Shown: positions 48,058 through 55,939 of the stretch, piece after piece
How positions within the stretch are numbered: the first letter of the stretch is position 1
How the letters are laid out: each line of letters opens with the position of its first letter
Assembly: GCF_025907915.1 (NCBI RefSeq)
Contig: NZ_JAPAAF010000008.1
Span: forward strand, 1-64,000
Origin: Gaoshiqia sediminis
GTDB lineage: Bacteria > Bacteroidota > Bacteroidia > Bacteroidales > Prolixibacteraceae
Direction: 5' to 3'
Length of the DNA: 64,000 nucleotides
The notes under the pieces: generated by a model
Databases searched by the model: none
Seen by the model: only the letters and a program-made list of their open reading frames with translations
What the model was told of the DNA's origin: nothing
Program-made: the position numbers and the translations under genes

Positions 48058-48190
48058 CTTTTTGCTGTAACAAAAAGAGGACAAGCATTGCGACATCAAT
48101 ATGGCCACAGCAAAACACCGCTACGGTTGGGCGCAAACCCAACCGGACCAGCTCCCTGAGGACTAATAACCAGTACACGGAACAAGTCCG
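48058..48190. other. Structured intergenic region, unassigned
   Basis: The 249-base gap between the nucleoside transporter and the sugar-binding gene holds several hairpins: CTTTTTG/CAAAAAG (48058-48064 and 48071-48077), GGTTGGG/CCCAACC (48125-48131 and 48138-48144) with a GCGCAA-type loop, and CGGA/TCCG around 48178-48190. The composition is richer in GC than the surrounding intergenic DNA. It could be a small RNA, an mRNA leader of the sugar-binding gene or a processing site. I could not match it to a known RNA family. Confidence 0.4.
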
Positions 48191-48233
48191 AACAAGAAAA
48201 AATAAGAAATTCAATTGGCAGATTAGAAAACGA

Positions 48234-49736
48234 TTAGCCCAGGATCATCCCGATAATAGTTGCCGACATCAGCGAAGCCAAGGTTCCGGCAATCAAAGCA
48301 TGCATCCCGTACTTCGAAAGAACAATCCGTTTATTGGGAGCCAGGGCGCCAATACCCCCTATTTGGATTCCGATGGAGGCAAAATTGGCAAAACCACATA
48401 ATATATAAGTAGCCATTATGACGGACTTATGCTCCCAAAAAGCTCCGGCAGCTTTTAATTCCGAAAGGCTGATATACCCGATAAACTCGGTCAGGATCAG
48501 TTTTTCGCCCAGCAAACGCCCCACCAGCATGATGTCTTGCGGGCAAATCCCAATCAGCCACATAATGGGGGCAAACAAGTAGCCCATCAAAAATTGCAGC
48601 GACAATTCGGTAAAGCGTCCTTCCGTTCCGCGGGCAATCAGCTCGTTCAACCCGGTCCACCCGCCGACTTTGCCAAACGTAAAATTGAACATGGCAATCA
48701 GGGCCAGAAAAGCCAGTAACATGCCGGCCACGTTCACCGCCAACCGGATGCCGTCGGAGGTTCCGTTTGTAATGGCATCCAGCACATTGCTGCCAATTTT
48801 ATCTTTACTGACCTCCACGTCCTTATTCACCACATCCGGATTGGGAAGCATGATCTTGGAGAAAATCACCGCACCCGGAGCTGCCATCACCGAAGCAGTG
48901 AGCAGATGCTTGGCAAATTCCAACCGCAACATTGGGTCGTTGCCCCCCAACATGCCAATGTACGCTGCCAGCACGCCACCCGCCAAGGTAGCCATCCCTC
49001 CGGTCATCACCAGCATAATCTCGGAATTGTTCATTTTGGGCAGATAGGCCTTAATCATGAGAGGCGATTCGGTTTGCCCCAGAAAAATATTACCGGCCAC
49101 CGAAAGCGCCTCGGCGCCCGACAATTTCATTAACCGGGTGAACACCCAAGCCAACGCCCACACAATGCGCTGGATAATTCCCCAATAAAAAAGCAGACTG
49201 GTGAGGGCTGAAAAGAAAATAATGGTTGGCAATATCTGAAAAGCAAAAATAGAACCGAATGTGTTCATATCAATCAGCTGTCCAAACAGGAATTCGCTGC
49301 CCACTTTGGTAAAATCCAATATTTTGACAAAGATACGACCGAAAAACTCGAAACCGGACCGGATAAACGGCACATACAGTACTCCAATAGCCAGCACCAC
49401 CTGGAACGCCAATCCCACACCCACCGTTTTCCAGGGAATAAGTTTACGGTCTTTCGAGAGCAGGGCGCCCAATCCTACCAACACCAGCATCCCGATGAGT
49501 CCGCGCAAAATAGTCATCAGGCTGAAGGAACGCTCCCGGCCTTTCGAAATCAGGATATTTGAAGTGGTGGATGGATTATCAGCCTGCTTAAATTGGGCTG
49601 ATTGTGAGGTTGTCTCAGGTTGAATTGTGGTGTCCGCCTGTAATGTAGTTTCAGACAAGCGGGCGGCTGATGTTACCAACGAAAGGGAGCTGATTACTGC
49701 AACCAGCAACAGAAGCCTGAAGATAAGCTGTTTCAT
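48234..49736 (-). CDS. Concentrative nucleoside transporter (NupC/CNT family)
   Basis: 500 residues. The CNT fold imports nucleosides with H+ or Na+. GNIFLGQTESPLMIKAYLPKMNNSEIMLVMTGGMATLAGGVLAAYIGM is covered by the conserved NupC gate region (positions near 215-265), and the C-terminal half has AGAFWEHKSVIMATYILCGFANF and IGIQIGGIGALAPNKR. Unusually, a cleavable-looking signal peptide (residues 1-24) and a Thr/Gln/Ser-rich linker (about 25-70) precede the first transport helix. It follows the DUF151 gene by 9 bp. Confidence 0.9.
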   Translation of the reverse strand: MKQLIFRLLLLVAVISSLSLVTSAARLSETTLQADTTIQPETTSQSAQFKQADNPSTTSNILISKGRERSFSLMTILRGLIGMLVLVGLGALLSKDRKLIPWKTVGVGLAFQVVLAIGVLYVPFIRSGFEFFGRIFVKILDFTKVGSEFLFGQLIDMNTFGSIFAFQILPTIIFFSALTSLLFYWGIIQRIVWALAWVFTRLMKLSGAEALSVAGNIFLGQTESPLMIKAYLPKMNNSEIMLVMTGGMATLAGGVLAAYIGMLGGNDPMLRLEFAKHLLTASVMAAPGAVIFSKIMLPNPDVVNKDVEVSKDKIGSNVLDAITNGTSDGIRLAVNVAGMLLAFLALIAMFNFTFGKVGGWTGLNELIARGTEGRFTELSLQFLMGYLFAPIMWLIGICPQDIMLVGRLLGEKLILTEFIGYISLSELKAAGAFWEHKSVIMATYILCGFANFASIGIQIGGIGALAPNKRIVLSKYGMHALIAGTLASLMSATIIGMILG

Positions 49737-49745
49737 TCGCAGGGG

Positions 49746-50336
49746 TTATTTTTTTCTTCGGTTGATTTCGTCGCGTATTTTGGAGGCCCGTTCGTAGTTT
49801 TCGTTGTTGATGGCGTCATTCATCATGTCGGTCAGTTCGCTGACGGTATAACGGTCGAACTCCGATTCCCGCTTTTTGTGCCCCCGCTCAGGTTCTTCGC
49901 CAAACTCGCCGCCCGATGCACTTTCCAAATCGAGGATAATACCGGCTTTGCTCAAAATATCTTCTGTGGTATAAATAGGACATTTAAAACGTAAGGCCAG
50001 TGCCACAGCATCCGAGGTGCGCGAATCGATCCGGGTTTCGTGAGAACCCATTTCACACACCAACTCGGAGTAAAAAATACCTTCCTCCAATTTGTAGATA
50101 ATAACCTCAGAAATATTGATATCGAAAGCCAGGGACAAATTTTTGAACAAATCGTGGGTAAGCGGACGGGGCGGTTTCAGGCCTTCCAGTTGAATGGCAA
50201 TTGCCTGGGCTTCAACCGGGCCAATAATGATGGGGATCCGGCGATCCCCGTTTTCCTCGGCCAAAACCAAGGCATAAGCCCCTGATTGTGTTTGACTAAC
50301 GGACAGACCCAAAATGTTTAAACGTACTTTCTGCAT
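49746..50336 (-). CDS. Bifunctional nuclease (DUF151) family protein with UvrBC motif
   Basis: 196 residues. The DUF151/BFN domain (about 1-135) has EENGDRRIPIIIGPVEAQAIAIQLEG and RIDSRTSDAVALALRFKCPIYTTEDIL, typical of the family first described as a bifunctional nuclease in plants; its activity in bacteria is not settled. A charged linker leads to a UvrB/UvrC interaction helix pair (LTDMMNDAINNENYERASKIRDEINRRKK), which suggests contact with repair or proteolysis partners. It is the first gene of a pair with the nucleoside transporter. Confidence 0.88.
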   Translation of the reverse strand: MQKVRLNILGLSVSQTQSGAYALVLAEENGDRRIPIIIGPVEAQAIAIQLEGLKPPRPLTHDLFKNLSLAFDINISEVIIYKLEEGIFYSELVCEMGSHETRIDSRTSDAVALALRFKCPIYTTEDILSKAGIILDLESASGGEFGEEPERGHKKRESEFDRYTVSELTDMMNDAINNENYERASKIRDEINRRKK

Positions 50337-50362
50337 ATATCAAGCATCGGCGGTGTGTGAAG

Positions 50363-50392
50363 CAAATATAATAATTGTTTCACGGAATCAAG
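50363..50392 (-). promoter_or_regulatory. Promoter of the DUF151-nucleoside transporter pair
   Basis: Minus-strand TTG (within CTTG, 50392-50389), an 18-base spacer and TATATTTG (50370-50363) match the Bacteroidota consensus with a slightly short spacer. It lies about 27 bases upstream of the ATG at 50336. Confidence 0.55.
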
Positions 50393-50588
50393 AGGATTGC
50401 CCCGGTTTATTGCCCGAATAATGAGCACCTCCGTGTGTTGTACAGACAGACAGCCTGGCGTTGGGAAGCATCTTTTCAGGTTCACGGCAACGATTGGCAG
50501 GGCACTTCCCCCGTTCCGTTTTTTATGGATACAGGAAAAAGCAAAAGGCTGCACACCACATCATTCCACTAAAAAAGAAATGTAATTC

Positions 50589-50619
50589 TTTGGCAGTCAT
50601 TAAAAAAAAGCTACTTTTG
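50589..50619 (+). promoter_or_regulatory. Promoter of rplU-rpmA
   Basis: TTTG (50589-50592), exactly 19 bases, then TACTTTTG (50612-50619): a full match to the consensus. The leader to the rplU ATG at 50704 is about 80 bases. Confidence 0.75.
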
Positions 50620-50650
50620 CAGTCCAAAGTTTTCGAGTGGGCTCAACAAG

Positions 50651-50683
50651 CGGAAGTTCAGAAGATTTCCCGCCTTCCGGAAG
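50651..50683 (+). promoter_or_regulatory. Possible structured leader of rplU
   Basis: CGGAAG (50651-50656) can pair with CTTCCG (50674-50679), and the latter is also part of a palindrome CTTCCGGAAG (50674-50683), so two exclusive pairings are possible. Ribosomal protein mRNAs often have leaders bound by their own product. This is only a suggestion from pairing seen by eye. Confidence 0.3.
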
Positions 50684-50703
50684 AAATTGAAAAATCGTAT
50701 AAC

Positions 50704-51015
50704 ATGTACGCTATTGTAGAAATTGCCGGACAACAATTCCGTGTTGAAAAAGACAAAAAATTGTTTGTTCACCGCCTCGAAACAGCAGCAGGCGAGAGTG
50801 TAGAATTTGAGAAAGTTCTTTTGGTTGATAACGACGGCGCAATCCAAATCGGTACCCCGGTTGTGGAAGGAGCCAAAGTAACCGCTAAAGTACTGGACCA
50901 CCTGAAAGGGGAAAAAGTAATCGTCTTCAAAAAGAAAAGAAGAAAAGGTTACAAAAAGAAAAATGGTCACCGTCAGTACCTGACTCAGATTCAGATTGAA
51001 GAAATTATTGGATAA
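50704..51015 (+). CDS. rplU: 50S ribosomal protein L21
   Basis: 103 residues from the ATG at 50704. [25 protein letters not shown] is the L21 start, and [28 protein letters not shown] is the conserved basic C-terminus that contacts 23S rRNA. It is followed by rpmA after 21 bp, the near-universal L21-L27 pair. Confidence 0.97.
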   Translation: MYAIVEIAGQQFRVEKDKKLFVHRLETAAGESVEFEKVLLVDNDGAIQIGTPVVEGAKVTAKVLDHLKGEKVIVFKKKRRKGYKKKNGHRQYLTQIQIEEIIG

Positions 51016-51036
51016 CCCTAAAAGCATTAATTAACC

Positions 51037-51303
51037 ATGGCTCATAAGAAAGGTGTCGGTAGTTCGAAGAACGGACGCGAATCGGAAAGTAAACGACTTG
51101 GCGTAAAAATCTACGGCGGTCAGGTTTGCAAAGCTGGCAACATTTTGGTTCGTCAGCGTGGAACTTCTCATCATCCTGGTGATAATGTTGGTCTGGGAAA
51201 AGATCATACTTTATTTGCCCTGATTGATGGTACTGTTGTTTTCAGAAAGAAAAAAGACAACAGGTCGTATGTGTCTGTTGAACCCGTTGTGGCAGCAAAC
51301 TAA
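51037..51303 (+). CDS. rpmA: 50S ribosomal protein L27
   Basis: 88 residues. [28 protein letters not shown] is the L27 start; the N-terminal tail reaches the peptidyl transferase centre. [27 protein letters not shown] is the conserved core. The protein begins directly with MAHKKG, so there is no cleavable N-terminal extension as in Firmicutes. It is the second gene of rplU-rpmA and is followed by a terminator. Confidence 0.97.
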   Translation: MAHKKGVGSSKNGRESESKRLGVKIYGGQVCKAGNILVRQRGTSHHPGDNVGLGKDHTLFALIDGTVVFRKKKDNRSYVSVEPVVAAN

Positions 51304-51327
51304 GACGATCTAAAAATAGCATTGGAG

Positions 51328-51361
51328 AATCTCCTGTCTTGTTTGAGGCAGGAGATTTTTA
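51328..51361 (+). terminator. Intrinsic terminator after rpmA
   Basis: AATCTCCTG (51328-51336) pairs with CAGGAGATT (51349-51357), with further T-G, C-G and T-A pairs inside, followed by a T-run. It overlaps the -33 region of the promoter proposed for serS. Confidence 0.85.
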
Positions 51362-51374
51362 TTTTATAACTTTG
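51342..51374 (+). promoter_or_regulatory. Possible promoter of serS
   Basis: TTTG (51342-51345), 21 bases, TAACTTTG (51367-51374). The leader to the serS ATG at 51488 would be about 107 bases. The -33 box lies in the loop of the rpmA terminator, an arrangement that keeps the two units separate. Confidence 0.5.
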
Positions 51375-51487
51375 GCCCGCAGAAACAAACAGCTTAAAAT
51401 ACGATTCGTAATTTCTGCATGGGTTTCTGTTTTTAAGTACGATTGAAGAAATAATAAATAGGTCAGCGACCTCAAAATTTGTGCAAC

Positions 51488-52762
51488 ATGCTCAACCTAC
51501 GATTTATCCAGGAAAACCCGGAGTTGGTTATTGAAAAACTGAAAAAGAAAAACTTCGATGCAGCCGGTATTGTTGGCCAAATCATCGACCTCTATAAAAA
51601 GAAAAATGAAATTCAGGCCAAAGCCGACCAGGTGAAAGCCGAAATGAACAAGCTCTCGAAAGAGATCGGCCAACTGTTCCGCGAAGGCAAACAAGCCGAA
51701 GCCAATGCCGCCAAAGAACGCACCACCGAACTGAAAGACACTATCAAACAACTGGACGACAGCTTCGCAACGATCGACGAGCAGGTGTTCGAATTGCAGG
51801 TGCAGCTGCCCAACCTGCCAGCCGATCTGGTGCCTGCAGGCCGGACCCCCGAGGACAATGTTACGGTAAAATCGGGCGGCGAACTGCCCACCTTGGGTGC
51901 AGATAAACTGCCCCACTGGGAGCTGGCCGGCAAATACAACCTGATCGATTTTGAACTCGGCGTGAAGCTCACCGGCGCCGGTTTCCCCGTTTATAAAGGC
52001 AAGGGCGCCAAATTGCAACGGGCGCTGATCAACTTCTTCCTGAATGAAGCTGAAAAGGCCGGCTACCTCGAAATTCAGCCACCGCTGATGGTGAACGAGG
52101 ATAGTGGCTTTGGCACAGGACAGCTGCCCGACAAAGAAGGCCAGATGTACCACGTTACCGAAGACAACCTGTACCTGATCCCCACGGCCGAGGTGCCGGT
52201 AACTAACCTGTACCGCGACGTGATTGTGGAAGCCAAAGACCTGCCCGTCAAAAATACCGCCTACAGCGCCTGCTTCCGCCGCGAGGCCGGCTCGTACGGC
52301 AAGGATGTACGCGGACTGAACCGCCTTCACCAATTCGACAAAGTGGAGATTGTGCAGATTGCGCACCCGGATAACAGTTATGCCATTTTGGAAGAAATGG
52401 TGGCCCATGTGGAAAGCCTGGTGCAAAAACTGGGACTCCCCTACCGCATCCTGCGCCTCTGCGGTGGCGATATGAGCTTCACGTCTGCGCTAACGTACGA
52501 CTTTGAAGTTTACTCGGCTGCCCAGGAAAAATGGTTGGAAGTGAGCTCCGTTTCCAACTTCGAGTCGTTCCAGGCAAACCGCCTGAAACTGCGCTACCGC
52601 GACGAGCAAACCAAGAAACCGGTGATCGCCCACACGCTGAACGGCAGCGCCCTGGCCCTGCCCCGCATTGTGGCCGCCCTGCTCGAAAACAACCAAACCC
52701 CCGAAGGCATCCGCGTGCCCGAAGTATTGGTTCCGTTCTGCGGATTCGATCTGATCAACTGA
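51488..52762 (+). CDS. serS: Seryl-tRNA synthetase
   Basis: 424 residues from the ATG at 51488. It charges tRNA-Ser and tRNA-Sec. The N-terminal long antiparallel coiled coil (about 25-105) grips the tRNA variable arm. The class II catalytic core has motif 2 ACFRREAGSYGKDVRGLNRLHQFDKVE and motif 3 NGSALALPRIVAALLENNQ, with LIPTAEVPVTNLY and EVSSVSNFESFQANR for serine and ATP. The length is standard. It is a single gene with its own terminator. Confidence 0.97.
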   Translation: MLNLRFIQENPELVIEKLKKKNFDAAGIVGQIIDLYKKKNEIQAKADQVKAEMNKLSKEIGQLFREGKQAEANAAKERTTELKDTIKQLDDSFATIDEQVFELQVQLPNLPADLVPAGRTPEDNVTVKSGGELPTLGADKLPHWELAGKYNLIDFELGVKLTGAGFPVYKGKGAKLQRALINFFLNEAEKAGYLEIQPPLMVNEDSGFGTGQLPDKEGQMYHVTEDNLYLIPTAEVPVTNLYRDVIVEAKDLPVKNTAYSACFRREAGSYGKDVRGLNRLHQFDKVEIVQIAHPDNSYAILEEMVAHVESLVQKLGLPYRILRLCGGDMSFTSALTYDFEVYSAAQEKWLEVSSVSNFESFQANRLKLRYRDEQTKKPVIAHTLNGSALALPRIVAALLENNQTPEGIRVPEVLVPFCGFDLIN

Positions 52763-52799
52763 GATTGATGCAAAAATTAGAATACCCTGTATAGATCCG

Positions 52800-52827
52800 A
52801 AAGGCTGCTCGTTGGAGTGGCCTTTTT
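52800..52827 (+). terminator. Likely terminator after serS
   Basis: AAGGC and CTC pair with GAG and GCCTT around a GTTG loop, with a TG/TG internal mismatch, and the right arm ends in six T residues. It lies about 40 bp after the serS stop. Confidence 0.65.
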
Positions 52828-52978
52828 TGTTTCCCGCAGCTGCTTCGCGTGCGCATATGAAATGCGATAAAAGCAACCGATAACGAAACGCATTCGGCCG
52901 CACTCTTTCGGCAAAGGCCGCTTGCTATAAATCAAGCATCACGTCTGTTTTGTTCCGTCTCGATGCGGGAATATTTCT

Positions 52979-53022
52979 ATCTAGATGAAACTTTATTTTC
53001 ATCTAGATGGAATTTTATTTTC
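52979..53022. repeat. Tandem 22-bp repeat, each unit palindromic
   Basis: Two 22-base units beginning ATCTAGATG (52979-53000 and 53001-53022) differ at two positions. ATCTAGATGAAA at 52979-52990 is also the exact complement of TTTCATCTAGAT at 52997-53008, a 12-bp inverted repeat. The end TAGATGG at 53004-53010 pairs with CCATCTA at 53043-53049, enclosing a further hairpin at 53017-53036. Confidence 0.8.
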
Positions 53023-53154
53023 TCTTAGAAGAAAATTTTACGCCATCTATACGGATATTTCGCGCAATCGGGAAGGAAGTTTTAATGGTGTTTAATCAAT
53101 TAAAAAAGTCTCCTTCGCTACGCTCGGAATGACGGGAAAAGCAGCGTCGTAAGT

Positions 53155-53175
53155 CATCCCGAATTTATTTCGGGA
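53155..53175. repeat. Short palindrome ATCCCGAA/TTCGGGAT
   Basis: ATCCCGAA (53155-53162) and TTCGGGAT (53168-53175) flank TTTAT. This phrase, preceded by GTC, is a common dispersed intergenic element type in Bacteroidota and other genomes; here it follows a CTTCGCTACGCTCGG phrase at 53112-53126. Confidence 0.7.
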
Positions 53176-53257
53176 TCCCTACCGAACAGGGAAAACACGG
53201 GTGCGGCGAATTCTATTCGCCAATTCATGCGCGGCAAAAAAACCGCGCCACCCAACG

Positions 53258-53289
53258 AAAAAAGCCACTCCCTTTCGGAAATGGCTTTT
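53258..53289 (-). terminator. Terminator of the methylmalonyl-CoA mutase operon
   Basis: On the minus strand AAAAGCCA (53289-53282) pairs with TGGCTTTT (53267-53260), with extra TTTCC/GGGAG-type pairing inside, followed by TTTTTT. It is about 55 bp beyond the stop of the large subunit gene at 53344. Confidence 0.8.
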
Positions 53290-53343
53290 AGTATGGTGAG
53301 TTGTTTTGACTCGTTACTCAATACTCGCGACTCGCGACTTTCG

Positions 53344-55497
53344 TTATTCTTCGTGTGCAGCGATCAAAATCTCAAGGATCTTCTTTCCGGCAGCAGCAAC
53401 GCTTGAGCCTGGTCCGAAGATAGCTACCACACCGGCATCGTACAGGTATTGATAGTCCTGAGCAGGAATTACACCACCGGCAATCACCATGATGTCTTCA
53501 CGACCCAGTTTCTTCAACTCTTCAATAACCGCTGGCACCAGTGTTTTGTGACCGGCAGCCAGTGAGGAAACCCCCATCACGTGCACGTCGTTTTCAACGG
53601 CTTGCTTGGCAGCTTCTTCCGGAGTCTGGAACAGCGGTCCCATGTCCACGTCGAAACCAAGGTCGGCATAACCGGTTGCCACTACTTTCGCGCCGCGGTC
53701 GTGTCCGTCCTGACCCATTTTGGCGATCATGATACGAGGTTGACGGCCTTCCAATTCGGCAAATTTCTTCGCCAGCTCCTGCGCTTCCTGGAAGGTTTTA
53801 TCGTGTTTGCTTTCTGCTGAATACACGCCTGAGATTGTTCTGATTACAGCTTTATAACGTCCGCAAACTTTTTCGCAGGCGTCGGAAATTTCACCTAATG
53901 AAGCACGTTTTTGTGCCGCTTTAATAGAGAGATCAAGCAGGTTGCCCTTGCCGGTTTCGGCGCATTTTGTAATGGCAGCCAACGCTTGTTGTACGTCTTC
54001 CTCGTTACGCTCGGCACGCAGCTTTTTCAAACGTTCGATTTGTGACAAACGAACAGCTGTGTTGTCGATTTCCAAAATATCGATCGGGTCTTCTTTTTCC
54101 AACCGGTATTTGTTCACCCCAACAATGGTCTGCACACCGCTGTCGATACGTCCCTGAGTACGTGCCGCAGCTTCTTCAATACGCATTTTAGGCACACCGG
54201 TTTCGATGGCTTTGGCCATACCACCTAGCTTTTCAACCTCTTCGATCAGCGCCCATGCTTTGGTGTACAATTCTTTCGTCAACGCCTCCACATAGTACGA
54301 ACCGGCCCATGGGTCTGCGCCACGGCAGATTTCAGTTTCCTGCTGGATGTACAACTGCGTGTTACGGGCAATACGGGCCGAGAAGTCGGTTGGCAATGCA
54401 ATCGCTTCGTCGAGTGCGTTGGTGTGCAGCGACTGGGTGTGACCCAGCGCCGAAGCCATCGCCTCGATAGCCGTACGGCCTACGTTATTGAACGGATCTT
54501 GCTCGGTTAACGACCAACCCGAAGTTTGCGAGTGTGTACGCAAAGCCATTGATTTTGGGTTTTTCGGATTGAACTGTTTCACCAGCTTCGCCCAGATCAT
54601 ACGTGCAGCACGCATTTTGGCGATCTCCATGAAGTGGTTCATCCCAATAGCCCAGAAGAATGACAAACGTGGCGCGAAAGCATCGATGTCCATTCCGGCG
54701 TTGATACCGGCGCGGAGGTATTCCAACCCGTCGGCCAGCGTGTAAGCCATTTCAATGTCGGCCGTTGCACCAGCTTCCTGCATGTGGTAACCCGAAATTG
54801 AAATCGAGTTGAACTTCGGCATATTCTGAGAGGTGAACTCGAAAATATCAGCGATGATCTTCATCGAAAATTCCGGTGGGTAGATGTAGGTGTTACGCAC
54901 CATGAATTCTTTCAGAATGTCGTTCTGGATAGTACCCGACAGTTGTTCCAACGTGGCGCCTTGTTCCAAACCGGTTACAATGTAGAAAGCCAACACCGGC
55001 AAAACTGCACCGTTCATGGTCATGGAAACAGACATTTTATCCAATGGGATCTGGTCGAACAGGATTTTCATATCCAGGATGGAGTCGATCGCCACGCCTG
55101 CTTTACCCACATCACCCACTACACGAGGGTGATCTGAGTCGTAACCACGGTGTGTTGCGAGGTCGAAGGCAACAGAAAGGCCTTTTTGACCGGCAGCCAG
55201 GTTACGGCGGTAGAACGCGTTTGACTCTTCGGCTGTTGAGAAACCTGCATACTGGCGGATTGTCCAGGGTTGCATGGCATACATGGCCGAATAGGGTCCG
55301 CGAAGGAATGGTGGCAAACCGGCAGCATAACTCAGGTGCTCCATCCCTTCAAGGTCTTCTTTGGTGTAAACCGGTTTCACCGGAATCTGCTCCGGAGTCA
55401 CCCAGTTTTTCTCAATTTTGTGTTCTGCAGCCCACTCACTTGCTTTTGGCTGGGCGGTGGCTGTTTTAATGTTTATATTCTTAAAATCTAGTTTCAT
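53344..55497 (-). CDS. mutB: Methylmalonyl-CoA mutase, large (catalytic, B12-binding) subunit
   Basis: 717 residues from the ATG at 55497. It interconverts succinyl-CoA and methylmalonyl-CoA with adenosylcobalamin, part of propionate formation or use in Bacteroidota. The TIM barrel (about 40-560) holds the CoA site with [10 protein letters not shown] and [16 protein letters not shown]. The C-terminal cobalamin domain has DGHDRG, the base-off DxHxxG motif with the axial His (near residue 597), then [14 protein letters not shown] and AGGVIP. It follows a small-subunit gene that would be adjacent but for the inserted four-helix-bundle cassette. Confidence 0.97.
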   Translation of the reverse strand: MKLDFKNINIKTATAQPKASEWAAEHKIEKNWVTPEQIPVKPVYTKEDLEGMEHLSYAAGLPPFLRGPYSAMYAMQPWTIRQYAGFSTAEESNAFYRRNLAAGQKGLSVAFDLATHRGYDSDHPRVVGDVGKAGVAIDSILDMKILFDQIPLDKMSVSMTMNGAVLPVLAFYIVTGLEQGATLEQLSGTIQNDILKEFMVRNTYIYPPEFSMKIIADIFEFTSQNMPKFNSISISGYHMQEAGATADIEMAYTLADGLEYLRAGINAGMDIDAFAPRLSFFWAIGMNHFMEIAKMRAARMIWAKLVKQFNPKNPKSMALRTHSQTSGWSLTEQDPFNNVGRTAIEAMASALGHTQSLHTNALDEAIALPTDFSARIARNTQLYIQQETEICRGADPWAGSYYVEALTKELYTKAWALIEEVEKLGGMAKAIETGVPKMRIEEAAARTQGRIDSGVQTIVGVNKYRLEKEDPIDILEIDNTAVRLSQIERLKKLRAERNEEDVQQALAAITKCAETGKGNLLDLSIKAAQKRASLGEISDACEKVCGRYKAVIRTISGVYSAESKHDKTFQEAQELAKKFAELEGRQPRIMIAKMGQDGHDRGAKVVATGYADLGFDVDMGPLFQTPEEAAKQAVENDVHVMGVSSLAAGHKTLVPAVIEELKKLGREDIMVIAGGVIPAQDYQYLYDAGVVAIFGPGSSVAAAGKKILEILIAAHEE

Positions 55498-55510
55498 ACT
55501 TGTAAGATTT

Positions 55511-55533
55511 TTAGATTGTCGGATATTCAGATT
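55511..55533. repeat. Terminal inverted repeat, distal arm of the four-helix-bundle cassette
   Basis: The 23-base arm begins TTAGATT and ends GATATTCAGATT. It matches the complement of 55917-55939 at 20 of 23 positions. It sits 13 bases before the ATG of the large mutase subunit and ends one base before the stop codon of the cassette gene. Confidence 0.85.
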
Positions 55534-55534
55534 C

Positions 55535-55888
55535 TCAGACGACGAGAACACCTTTAAATTTGACAATCATTCGTATAAGTGATTTTATATCTAAACAGAC
55601 TGTTTCATAATTTTCAGCACTGATGAAATTCAAATCATTAGACAAAATGATTTGTGTTTCCAATTCAAATAGAGAACCGATAGCATAATCAAGGAAACGT
55701 TGGAACTCCTTATCACTACTCCTGCCAGTTCCTTCAGCAATATTCGAAGGAATTGAAACAACAGCTCTTCTTATTTGTGACGTTAATCCATACATCTCTT
55801 CTTTTGGAAAACCGGCAGTCAAGGAATAAACTTCCTTAACCAGCTTCCTGGCCTCTTGCCATATTTTCAATTCAGAATAGTTATGCAT
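55535..55888 (-). CDS. Four-helix-bundle protein (23S rRNA intervening-sequence/S23 family)
   Basis: 117 residues of the S23/IVP-type four helix bundle: [48 protein letters not shown] is typical from its ELxVWQxA opening to SIPSNIAEG, and the third helix has [14 protein letters not shown]. The same fold includes the accessory protein Avd of diversity-generating retroelements, and IVP genes occur in intervening sequences of 23S rRNA. Here it is neither in an rRNA nor near a reverse transcriptase. It lies between the two mutase subunits, same strand, inside terminal inverted repeats. Its molecular role is unknown; it may be needed for the mobility of the repeats. Confidence 0.9.
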   Translation of the reverse strand: MHNYSELKIWQEARKLVKEVYSLTAGFPKEEMYGLTSQIRRAVVSIPSNIAEGTGRSSDKEFQRFLDYAIGSLFELETQIILSNDLNFISAENYETVCLDIKSLIRMIVKFKGVLVV

Positions 55889-55916
55889 GTTGTCGTCAAT
55901 TGTCTGAAAATCCGAT

Positions 55917-55939
55917 AATCTGAATATCTGTTAATCTAA
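55917..55939. repeat. Terminal inverted repeat, proximal arm of the four-helix-bundle cassette
   Basis: On the minus strand it reads from TTAGATT to GATATTCAGATT, matching the other arm with three mismatches. The stop codon TAG of the small mutase subunit (55938-55936) is inside it, so the insertion abuts the end of that gene. Further inward both sides share TCAGAC and GACGA phrases. Confidence 0.85.

Larger units (their letters stand above)
50337..50703. other. Intergenic region with divergent promoters
   Basis: 367 bases without a gene. It holds the minus-strand promoter of the DUF151 gene near 50363 and the plus-strand rplU promoter at 50589-50619. The in-frame leader of rplU seen from 50461 has no family character and no start signal. 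The bases between about 50400 and 50580 show no structure that I can name. Confidence 0.6.
52763..53343. other. Palindrome-rich non-coding stretch
   Basis: 581 bases with no credible gene. After the serS terminator come a tandem repeat pair at 52979-53022, a hairpin at 53017-53036, the palindrome at 53155-53175, an inverted repeat GGCGAAT-TCT-ATTCGCC at 53204-53220, a GCGCGG/CCGCGC hairpin at 53229-53248, and the terminator of the mutase operon at 53258-53289. Short phrases such as CTTCGCTACGCTCGGAATGA look like the dispersed intergenic repeats of related genomes. It separates two convergent genes. Confidence 0.7.

Noticed and set aside
48058-48190. 6S RNA, cobalamin riboswitch, RNase P or SRP RNA as the identity of the structured gap
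   Set aside because: None of the conserved sequence boxes of these families that I know is present on either strand.
50461-50703. An 81-codon extension of rplU
   Set aside because: The L21 family starts at [12 protein letters not shown]; the rplU promoter at 50589-50619 lies within the supposed extension.
51380-51487. A T-box type leader before serS
   Set aside because: No T-box sequence is present, and T-boxes are not typical of Bacteroidota.
55535-55888. A diversity-generating retroelement around the four-helix-bundle gene
   Set aside because: No reverse transcriptase, template repeat or variable repeat is nearby.
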